Assembly (NCBI RefSeq): GCF_009725985.1
Contig: NZ_RCNR01000048.1
Span: forward strand, 1-36,523
Source: Zobellia amurskyensis
GTDB taxonomy: Bacteria > Bacteroidota > Bacteroidia > Flavobacteriales > Flavobacteriaceae
Length of the DNA: 36,523 nucleotides
Direction: 5' to 3'
Made by a program: the position numbers and the translations under genes. Numbering within the stretch: position 1 is the first letter of the stretch; every line of letters begins with the position of its first letter. The notes under the pieces are model-generated. The model saw nothing but the letters and a program-made list of their open reading frames with translations. It searched no databases and was not told where the DNA came from. This document shows, in pieces, positions 1-6,007 of this stretch.

Positions 1-426
1 ATTAAGACGGCCTTGAAATTTGCACAAGCAAGGTTATCGCCACCAACTTATGCCCAAATTGCAAGTGAAGCTGCTTTGGAAACACCACAAAGTTATTTTG
101 ATGATGTAAAGGAAGAGTACGTAGGCCGGAGAAATTTACTTATTGAAGAACTGGAAAAAATTGAGGGTATAAAAGTAGGTAGACCTCAAGGTGCTTTTTA
201 TTGTATTGCTGAATTGCCCATTACAGATGCCGATGATTTTGCCCAATGGTTGTTAGAAGATTTTAGATTAAATAATGAAACGGTAATGGTTGCACCTGCT
301 GCAGGCTTTTATGCCTCAGAAGGACATGGCAAGAACCAAATTAGAATTGCATACGTCTTAGATAAAGACAACTTAAAGAGAGCTGTTCATATACTAAAGG
401 AGGCGTTAAAAAGTTATATAGCCTAA
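1..426 (+). CDS. Pyridoxal-phosphate aminotransferase, aspartate aminotransferase type (5' end missing)
   Basis: The reading frame is open from base 1, so the gene begins before the window and only about the last 141 residues are present. The visible part begins with the segment LKFAQARLSPPTYAQIA and ends in the small C-terminal domain of class I (fold type I) aminotransferases, including the substrate-carboxylate region around QIRIAYVLDKDNLKRA, where the Arg is the expected carboxylate-binding residue. The Schiff-base lysine lies upstream and is not visible. The family transfers amino groups between aspartate (or a related amino acid) and 2-oxoglutarate in the cytoplasm. The TAA stop overlaps the murB ATG (TAATG), so the two genes are probably co-transcribed and translationally coupled. 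Substrate specificity cannot be judged from the fragment. A TTG at 13 is not the true start. Confidence 0.85.
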   Translation: MKTALKFAQARLSPPTYAQIASEAALETPQSYFDDVKEEYVGRRNLLIEELEKIEGIKVGRPQGAFYCIAELPITDADDFAQWLLEDFRLNNETVMVAPAAGFYASEGHGKNQIRIAYVLDKDNLKRAVHILKEALKSYIA

Positions 427-1442
427 TGGAGGTTACCAAAGACATATCCCTTAAGCCTTATAATACTTTTGGAATTGATGCCAAGGCACGGTTCTTTATT
501 GAAATCAATAACTTAGAAGACCTAAAAACGTCCCTTCAACTTAAAGGCTACCCTAATAAATTTATTCTTAGTGGCGGAAGTAATATGTTAATTACCAATG
601 ATATTGATGCACTGGTAATGCACATTAACCTTAAAGGAAAAGAGGTCATTGAAGAAAATGACAACACGGTACTTCTAAAAGTCATGGCTGGCGAAAATTG
701 GCATCAAATGGTGTTATGGACGTTAGATAATGGCTACGGTGGGCTAGAAAACATGTCTCTCATTCCTGGGAACACAGGAACTGCGCCAATTCAAAATATA
801 GGAGCTTATGGAGTTGAACTAAAAGACAATTTCGTTTCCTGTGAAGCAATGCATACTGAAACACAAAGCCTGAAAACCTTTTCAAAAGAAGATTGTCAAT
901 TTGGTTATCGCGATTCCTTTTTTAAAAACGAAGGAAAGGGAAAGTATATTATTACTTCGGTTACACTTCAATTAAGCAAAAATAATCATAAGAAAAACAC
1001 ATCTTACGGAGCCATTGAAACGGAACTTGAAAACATGGGTATTTCAGCCCCTACAATAAAAGACATCTCAAATGCCGTAATAGCCATTAGACAGAGTAAA
1101 TTACCAGACCCGACTGTTTTAGGCAATAGTGGTAGTTTTTTCAAAAACCCCGTAATAAATATTGAGGATTACACTAAATTCATTGCACAGCACCCTGAGG
1201 CTCCATCCTATAAAATAACGGATGAAAGCTATAAAATACCCGCAGGTTGGCTAATTGAACAATGTGGCTTTAAGGGCAAGAGATATGGTGATGCCGGTAT
1301 TCACAAAGATCAGGCATTGGTTCTGGTTAATCATGGAAACGCAACAGGCCAGGAAATATTAGACTTGGCGTTTAAAATAATTGCTGAAGTAAAGAAAAAA
1401 TTCGGGATTAATATATCGCCGGAAGTAAACATCATAAAATAA
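426..1442 (+). CDS. murB: UDP-N-acetylenolpyruvoylglucosamine reductase MurB
   Basis: MurB carries out the second committed step of peptidoglycan precursor synthesis in the cytoplasm: FAD/NADPH-dependent reduction of UDP-GlcNAc-enolpyruvate to UDP-MurNAc. The 338 residues match the E. coli-like type I enzyme in length. FAD-domain motifs are visible as LSGGSNMLI (residues 48-56) and PIQNIGAYGVEL (121-132). The active-site Tyr-Arg pair is Y161/R162 in GYRDSFF. The catalytic Ser is S237 in GNSGSFFKNP, and the C-terminal catalytic Glu is E333 in SPEVN. The ATG overlaps the stop of the upstream aminotransferase by one base, which fixes the start and suggests translational coupling. Hairpins follow the stop. 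All catalytic residues are present, so it should be functional. Confidence 0.97.
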   Translation: MEVTKDISLKPYNTFGIDAKARFFIEINNLEDLKTSLQLKGYPNKFILSGGSNMLITNDIDALVMHINLKGKEVIEENDNTVLLKVMAGENWHQMVLWTLDNGYGGLENMSLIPGNTGTAPIQNIGAYGVELKDNFVSCEAMHTETQSLKTFSKEDCQFGYRDSFFKNEGKGKYIITSVTLQLSKNNHKKNTSYGAIETELENMGISAPTIKDISNAVIAIRQSKLPDPTVLGNSGSFFKNPVINIEDYTKFIAQHPEAPSYKITDESYKIPAGWLIEQCGFKGKRYGDAGIHKDQALVLVNHGNATGQEILDLAFKIIAEVKKKFGINISPEVNIIK

Positions 1443-1446
1443 ATAA

Positions 1447-1469
1447 CCCCCAAAGAAAAATCTTGGGGG
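1447..1469. terminator. Hairpin after murB
   Basis: Five C at 1447-1451 followed by AAAGA pair with TCTTGGGGG at 1461-1469, with one bulged base, around a short A-rich loop. It lies 5 bases after the murB stop, the expected place for a terminator. No T-run follows on the plus strand, so termination strength is uncertain. Confidence 0.5.
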
Positions 1470-1497
1470 CTATACCAAACCAAACTAACCAAAAATT

Positions 1498-1524
1498 AAA
1501 TGTGCAGTTACCAAGTGCACATTT
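1498..1524. other. Perfect 9-bp inverted repeat in murB-sigma intergenic region
   Basis: AAATGTGCA (1498-1506) is the exact reverse complement of TGCACATTT (1516-1524), with a 9-base spacer. It sits just upstream of a -7 promoter match at 1535-1542. It could be an extra terminator stem for murB or an operator for the sigma-factor operon; the sequence does not decide. Confidence 0.4.
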
Positions 1525-1534
1525 ATATTATTAA

Positions 1535-1542
1535 TATTTTTG
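1535..1542 (+). promoter_or_regulatory. Putative -7 box (TATTTTTG) for the ECF sigma operon
   Basis: Exact match to the Bacteroidota -7 element TAnnTTTG. It would give a leader of about 105 bases before the ATG at 1652, and that leader contains the hairpin plus T-run at 1609-1634. No clear -33 element was seen. Confidence 0.4.
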
Positions 1543-1608
1543 AAACGCCTATATAAAAATCAATTTTATAAATTAGCGTTTAAACATATACGGTACTATC
1601 AATTGAAT

Positions 1609-1634
1609 TGGATGCCCAAACATCCATTTTTTTT
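1609..1634 (+). terminator. Intrinsic-terminator-like attenuator in the sigma-factor leader
   Basis: TGGATG (1609-1614), loop CCCAAA, CATCCA (1621-1626), then eight T (1627-1634). This is a short stem with a U-run, 17 bases before the sigma ATG at 1652. It may end read-through from murB or attenuate the sigma operon. Confidence 0.5.
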
Positions 1635-1651
1635 GCTTCCGCCACTAAAAT

Positions 1652-2218
1652 ATGAGTACACTACTTGAAAAACATATTGTAGAACTACTTCAAGAAAGAG
1701 ATGAAAAAGCTATTTCCCTCTTGTATGAACATTATGGCGATACACTTTTGGGGGTAGCCAACAAAGTTGTTCGCAATGAAGAATTAGCACAGGATGTATT
1801 ACAGGAAAGTTTTATAAAAATCTGGAAAAAATCCGATTCGTACGATGCCTCTAAAGCTAAACTTTTTACATGGTTATTTCGTATAACACGTAATACGGCA
1901 ATAGATAAATTAAGAAGTGTCAATACAAAAAGCGATAAGGAAATCCAAATTGATGTTTCTGACGTATATAATTTAGGCGTCAACAGCATAAGACCAGAGT
2001 TTATGGACGTCCGTGAAAATCTAGATAAGATAGAGACCAAATACCAAATTGTGTTAGATGCTTTATTTTTTGAAGGTATGACACAACAGGAAGCAAGCGA
2101 TGAGCTTAATATTCCGTTGGGAACTATTAAATCTAGACTAAAGATCGGACTGAGGGAACTCAAGAAAATTTACGGCCCAACAATGCTGTTGTTGTTATCA
2201 ATGAACCTGATATCCTAA
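1652..2218 (+). CDS. RNA polymerase ECF sigma-70 family factor
   Basis: A 188-residue group IV (ECF) sigma factor that directs RNA polymerase to a stress or envelope regulon. Region 2 covers about residues 20-90: the DxxQE-like stretch is AQDVLQESFIKIWKK, and the -10-binding helix lies near LFTWLFRITRNTAIDKLR. Region 4 covers about 125-180, with the helix-turn-helix MTQQEASDELNIPLGTIKSR. The next gene, 4 bases after the stop, encodes a membrane RskA-like anti-sigma factor, so this is the SigK/RskA-type arrangement in which the sigma factor is held at the membrane until a signal. The C-terminal tail (TMLLLLSMNLIS) is hydrophobic. Expression may be controlled by the leader hairpin at 1609-1634. 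Confidence 0.93.
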   Translation: MSTLLEKHIVELLQERDEKAISLLYEHYGDTLLGVANKVVRNEELAQDVLQESFIKIWKKSDSYDASKAKLFTWLFRITRNTAIDKLRSVNTKSDKEIQIDVSDVYNLGVNSIRPEFMDVRENLDKIETKYQIVLDALFFEGMTQQEASDELNIPLGTIKSRLKIGLRELKKIYGPTMLLLLSMNLIS

Positions 2219-2222
2219 TACC

Positions 2223-2980
2223 ATGAAAGAAAAATAAAATTATTTCTAGACTCCGATTTACTGGAAAGCTATCTTTTAGGTGCCACAACAACTGAGGAAA
2301 CATTACAAGTAGAACGCTACTTATCTATGTACCCAGAAGTACGCGAAACCTACGAAGAGCTACAAGACAATTTAGAAACGTATGCAAAATTGCATGCCGT
2401 TAAAGCTCCTGAAGCCCTTAAAGAAAGAATACTAACAAGTATCAACAAAGAATCTAACTTTAAAAGAAATTTTTACCGCATGGCTGTTGCAGCCAGTTTT
2501 GCCATACTAATTTCGGCAGGTGCTTCTTATTTCTTTTGGGACCAGAACCAAAATCTTCAAGAAGAAAACTCTATTGTACACAATAAGATTAACGACTTAG
2601 AAGAAACAATGCGAGCGCAGCTAGAAGATGTAAGGAACCAATTTATAGTCCTTCAAAACCCTGAAACAAAGAAATATACCGTTAAGGGAAATAAGAAAGC
2701 TAAAGAACTCAAAGCTGTTGCCTATATTAATCCTGTTAAAAAACTTTCTTACATTAACGTAAGTAAGCTTCCTAATTTACCTAAAGACAGATGTTATCAA
2801 ATGTGGGCAGAGGTAAACGGAGAAATGGTTAACCTAGGGATTATTAAAGAAGCCAATAGCCAAGAAAAATTGTTGGCATTGCCTTACGCAGATGATGCTG
2901 TTAGTTATATAACTATAGAACCACAAGGAGGCAACCAAAGCCCTACCGTTGAAAATATAGTAGCGAATATTGCATACTAA
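2223..2980 (+). CDS. RskA-like membrane anti-sigma factor, with apparent -1 frameshift near its start
   Basis: The C-terminal part matches the anti-sigma-K factor RskA domain: an extracytoplasmic domain of about 110 residues containing KDRCYQMWAEVNGEMVNLG and ending YITIEPQGGNQSPTV. A transmembrane helix (AVAASFAILISAGASYFFW) lies before it, followed by a short coiled coil. The natural ATG at 2223 reads only MKEK and then TAA. Reading one base back from the A-run at 2230-2234 continues as IKLFLDSDLLESYLLGATTT, the expected sigma-binding N-terminus, and runs in frame to the stop at 2980. The reconstructed protein has 252 residues with its membrane helix near 87-106. The first in-frame ATG in the intact frame, at 2327, would delete about 35 residues of the sigma-binding region. 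Either the gene is frameshifted (mutation or homopolymer sequencing error) or a -1 slip makes the product. Confidence 0.8.
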
Positions 2981-3004
2981 GCAATCGTTTTATTTAAGAT
3001 ATCA

Positions 3005-3040
3005 TTAAGCCCCGAAACTTCCATTTCGGGGCTTAATTTT
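3005..3040 (+). terminator. Rho-independent terminator of the sigma/anti-sigma operon
   Basis: Perfect 13-bp stem: TTAAGCCCCGAAA (3005-3017) pairs with TTTCGGGGCTTAA (3024-3036), loop CTTCCA, then TTTT. It lies 25 bases after the anti-sigma stop. Confidence 0.9.
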
Positions 3041-3041
3041 A

Positions 3042-3049
3042 TATCTTTG
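3042..3049 (+). promoter_or_regulatory. -7 box TATCTTTG for the small membrane protein gene
   Basis: Exact TAnnTTTG match directly after the terminator, with 16 bases between it and the ATG at 3066. Confidence 0.6.
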
Positions 3050-3065
3050 TCCCAAAATAATCTAT

Positions 3066-3281
3066 ATGAAACTCATTTTATTGACCATCGGGTTATTGGC
3101 TTTGGCATTTGCAGGAATAGCCATTAAGATTTGGTCCAAGAAAGATGGCAAGTTCGCAGGCACCTGTGCAAGTCAAAGTCCTTTTTTAAACCAAGATGGC
3201 GAAGCATGCGGCATGTGCGGTAAGCTTCCTAGTGAACAAGATTGTAAAAATGACAACATAGATTTACAATCAACTATTTAA
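3066..3281 (+). CDS. Small membrane-anchored protein with four cysteines, unknown function
   Basis: A 71-residue protein with one N-terminal hydrophobic helix (LILLTIGLLALAFAGIAIKI, about residues 3-22), then a short soluble tail with cysteines at 34, 48, 51 and 60. The CGMC stretch (48-51) is a CxxC motif that could be a redox pair or part of a metal site. I recognise it as resembling short membrane or secreted proteins of Flavobacteriaceae but know no assigned function. It has its own -7 box and lies 26 bases before the second sigma gene, with which it may be co-transcribed. The strong start context and good -7 spacing make it a credible gene despite its length. Helix orientation is not certain; the Lys residues after the helix would favour a cytoplasmic tail. 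Confidence 0.75.
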   Translation: MKLILLTIGLLALAFAGIAIKIWSKKDGKFAGTCASQSPFLNQDGEACGMCGKLPSEQDCKNDNIDLQSTI

Positions 3282-3307
3282 GATTCTCATTTTCAAACGA
3301 CCCTCTT

Positions 3308-3862
3308 TTGGCAAAAGCCGATGACAATATTCAAATTACCATACAAAAAGCCCTTGCCGGTAGCCAAATAGCCTACAGCACACTTTTAGATACTTTTTGG
3401 AACGGAGTGTACGGTTTTCAATTAAAACGCACTGAGAACGAGAATGACGCAGAAGACATTACTGTTCAGACTTTCTCAAAAGCTTTTGACAAACTTAGCA
3501 CGTATGATAGTAATTATGAATTTAGGACATGGCTCATAACCATTTCCAAAAACATACATGTAGACCTCATTCGTAAACGGAAGAAAAGTCTTGAAACGAA
3601 CGGAAACCATGACGCGGTTAAAAAAGTTCTTGATGATGCACCATCAGCAGAAGACCAATTAATTAGGGAGCAGAATTTGGCCAGCCTTTTGATGCATATC
3701 AAAAAATTGAAACCGCATTACCAAGAAGTCATCAACCTTAGATATTTTAAAGAATTAAGTTACGCAGATATAGCGCAGGAACTTAACGAACCCATTAACA
3801 ACATAAAGGTGAAACTATTAAGAGCCAAAAAGCTCTTGGCCGAAGTCATTCAAAAAAAGTAA
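3308..3862 (+). CDS. Second ECF RNA polymerase sigma factor, without adjacent anti-sigma
   Basis: A 184-residue ECF sigma factor. Region 2 includes AEDITVQTFSKAFDKL and FRTWLITISKNIHVDLIRKR (about residues 45-95). Region 4 includes YFKELSYADIAQELNEPINN and then VKLLRAKKLL near the C-terminus. The best start is a TTG at 3308, giving MAKADDN; no in-frame ATG precedes region 2, so the exact start is not certain. Unlike the sigma gene at 1652 it has no anti-sigma gene beside it, so it is either controlled by transcription or by an unlinked partner. Upstream lies the four-Cys membrane protein, downstream lipA. Its regulon cannot be inferred here. Confidence 0.9.
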   Translation: MAKADDNIQITIQKALAGSQIAYSTLLDTFWNGVYGFQLKRTENENDAEDITVQTFSKAFDKLSTYDSNYEFRTWLITISKNIHVDLIRKRKKSLETNGNHDAVKKVLDDAPSAEDQLIREQNLASLLMHIKKLKPHYQEVINLRYFKELSYADIAQELNEPINNIKVKLLRAKKLLAEVIQKK

Positions 3863-3875
3863 TATCTCCCTTGCA

Positions 3876-3915
3876 GAAATAAATTTCATACCCGGTATGA
3901 ATTAGGTATTATTTC
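3876..3915. other. Nested inverted repeat between the sigma gene and lipA
   Basis: The inner arms TTCATACC (3885-3892) and GGTATGAA (3894-3901) form a 17-bp palindrome around one C. The outer arms GAAATAA (3876-3882) and TTATTTC (3909-3915) are also complementary, with an unpaired asymmetric stretch between. There is no T-run, so an operator or a leader structure is as likely as a terminator. Confidence 0.4.
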
Positions 3916-3988
3916 TAAACTCACACAAAATACATTTCAAGCAAAACCAAAAACAGGCCATTAACATCGGTGCTGCACTGCTAAATCG

Positions 3989-3996
3989 TATATTTG
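3989..3996 (+). promoter_or_regulatory. -7 box TATATTTG for lipA
   Basis: Exact TAnnTTTG match with 19 bases to the ATG at 4016. It supports that ATG over the TTG at 4004, which would sit at or next to the transcription start. Confidence 0.6.
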
Positions 3997-4015
3997 TATA
4001 AAATTGCATCAAACT

Positions 4016-4891
4016 ATGAGCACAGATACTATAGACAACGTTATTCCTCCCAAAGGGAAACCCAAATGGCTAAGAGTTAAGCTCCCAACAGGAAAAAAAT
4101 ACACTCAACTTAGAGGCTTGGTAGACAAGTACGACCTTCATACCATCTGTACTTCAGGTAGTTGCCCTAATATGGGAGAATGTTGGGGAGAAGGTACCGC
4201 AACGTTTATGATACTAGGTAACGTTTGTACTAGATCGTGTGGTTTTTGTGGTGTTCAGACCGGTCGCCCTGATACAGTAGATTGGGCAGAACCGGAGAAA
4301 GTAGCGCGTTCCATTAAAATAATGGGCATCAAGCATGCCGTTATCACTTCTGTAGATAGGGATGATTTGAAAGATATGGGGTCTATCATTTGGGCCGAAA
4401 CGGTAAAGGCTATTCGTAGAATGAACCCTGAGACCACCTTAGAAACGTTGATTCCTGATTTCCAAGGCATAGAAAAGCATTTGGATCGTATTATAGAAGT
4501 AGGTCCAGAAGTTGTCTCCCACAATATGGAAACCGTAAAAAGACTTACTCGTGAAGTTCGTATACAAGCAAAATATGAACGTAGCCTTGAAGCTCTAAGA
4601 TACTTACGCGCCAATGGTGTTAACCGAACAAAGTCCGGTATCATGCTAGGTCTGGGTGAACTGGAAGAAGAGGTAATTGAGACAATGCAGGACTTACGTA
4701 ATGCAAATGTAGATGTTGTCACGATCGGACAATACCTTCAACCGTCCAAAAAACATTTGCCCGTGAAAGAATTTATTCTTCCGGAGCAATTTAAAAAATA
4801 TGAAGAGTTAGGCCTAGAAATGGGTTTTAGACATGTTGAAAGTGGTGCCCTCGTAAGATCTTCTTACAAGGCTCACAAGCACATACACTAG
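4016..4891 (+). CDS. lipA: Lipoyl synthase LipA (radical SAM)
   Basis: LipA inserts two sulfur atoms at C6 and C8 of protein-bound octanoyl groups, making the lipoyl cofactor of the pyruvate and 2-oxoglutarate dehydrogenase complexes and the glycine cleavage system. From the ATG the protein has 291 residues, normal for the family. The auxiliary 4Fe-4S cluster ligands are C45, C50 and C56 in [12 protein letters not shown]. The radical-SAM cluster ligands are C71, C75 and C78 in CTRSCGFC. The C-terminal RSSYKA supplies the Ser ligand of the auxiliary cluster. GIMLGLGE and [10 protein letters not shown] are further family motifs. A TTG 12 bases upstream would add four residues; the -7 box position favours the ATG. 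No lipB is visible nearby. All key residues are intact. Confidence 0.98.
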   Translation: MSTDTIDNVIPPKGKPKWLRVKLPTGKKYTQLRGLVDKYDLHTICTSGSCPNMGECWGEGTATFMILGNVCTRSCGFCGVQTGRPDTVDWAEPEKVARSIKIMGIKHAVITSVDRDDLKDMGSIIWAETVKAIRRMNPETTLETLIPDFQGIEKHLDRIIEVGPEVVSHNMETVKRLTREVRIQAKYERSLEALRYLRANGVNRTKSGIMLGLGELEEEVIETMQDLRNANVDVVTIGQYLQPSKKHLPVKEFILPEQFKKYEELGLEMGFRHVESGALVRSSYKAHKHIH

Positions 4892-4996
4892 CTGCTTTTC
4901 TACATATTTAAGTTTGATATACTGTATTGTATAATAAATCATCATCAAATGAAATACAGCTTTAGATAGTTTCATTCTTTAGCTACTACCTTTCTT

Positions 4997-6007
4997 ATGA
5001 AAAAGACCAATATAGGTATTAACGGATTTGGGCGAATAGGCCGCACGCTATTTAGACTTTTAGATGCCCACCCTAACCTAAATGTAGTTGCTATAAATGA
5101 TTTGGCAGATGCTAGAACGCTTTCTCATTTATTAAAATACGATAGTATTCATGGGGTTTTTAACCATGAGGTTTCATACAAACAAAATACAATTCTTGTT
5201 GATGGAAAGCCCATTGCCCTAACCAACCACAAAACACCTAACGACATTAAGTGGCTTGATCATGGGGTAGATATTGTGGTTGAATGCTCTGGAAAATTCA
5301 AAACTAAAGAAAGCCTGGAGCCACATTTAGCGAACGGAGCAAAAAAAGTAATCTTATCCGCTCCCCCTGCAGATGATGATATAAAGATGATTGTGCTGGG
5401 GATTAACGAACATTCTTTAAATGCGGATGACGATATTATTTCAAACGCATCCTGTACCACCAACAATGCAGCGCCAATGATTAAAATCATTGATGATTTA
5501 TGTGGTATAGAACAAGCTTATATTACCACCATACATTCATATACTTCTGATCAAAGTCTTCATGACCAACCTCATCATGATTTAAGAAGGGCCCGTGCCG
5601 CGTCTCAATCTATCGTTCCCACCACCACAGGGGCTGCCAAAGCCCTAACAAAGATTTTTCCTCATTTGGCAGATGTAATCGGTGGTTGTGGAATTCGCGT
5701 TCCTGTACCCAACGGGTCCTTAACAGATATCACTTTTAATGTTAAGAAAGAAACATCCATTGAGCAAATAAACACTGTTTTTAAGGAAAAATCCGATAAA
5801 GAGCTTAAAAACATACTTTTTTACACGGAAGACCCTATAGTATCCATTGACATAAACAATAGTTATTATTCTTGTACGTTTGACTCTATGATGACTTCGG
5901 TTATCGGAAAAATGGTCAAAATCATTGGTTGGTACGATAACGAAACAGGTTATAGTAGCAGACTTATTGACCTTATCCTAGTATTGACGCGAAATAAATA
6001 CGTTTGA
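4997..6007 (+). CDS. gap: Glyceraldehyde-3-phosphate dehydrogenase, type I
   Basis: This enzyme oxidises glyceraldehyde-3-phosphate to 1,3-bisphosphoglycerate with NAD and phosphate in glycolysis, or runs in reverse. The Rossmann motif is GINGFGRIGR (residues 7-16). D35 after the second strand is typical of NAD-preferring enzymes. The catalytic Cys is C153 in ASCTTNNAAP, with H180 as its partner. The C-terminal WYDNETGYSSR is conserved. The usual second Cys of the CTTNC motif is Asn here, a known natural variation. Length (336) is typical. The stop overlaps the TTG start of the downstream hybrid histidine kinase by 4 bases, an unusual partner for gap. Whether this is the main glycolytic enzyme or a paralogue cannot be told from the window. 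Confidence 0.96.
   Translation: MKKTNIGINGFGRIGRTLFRLLDAHPNLNVVAINDLADARTLSHLLKYDSIHGVFNHEVSYKQNTILVDGKPIALTNHKTPNDIKWLDHGVDIVVECSGKFKTKESLEPHLANGAKKVILSAPPADDDIKMIVLGINEHSLNADDDIISNASCTTNNAAPMIKIIDDLCGIEQAYITTIHSYTSDQSLHDQPHHDLRRARAASQSIVPTTTGAAKALTKIFPHLADVIGGCGIRVPVPNGSLTDITFNVKKETSIEQINTVFKEKSDKELKNILFYTEDPIVSIDINNSYYSCTFDSMMTSVIGKMVKIIGWYDNETGYSSRLIDLILVLTRNKYV

Noticed and set aside
4255-4722. 155-codon minus-strand open frame inside lipA
   Set aside because: It lies wholly inside lipA, is Ser/Arg-rich antisense noise, and has no recognisable motif.
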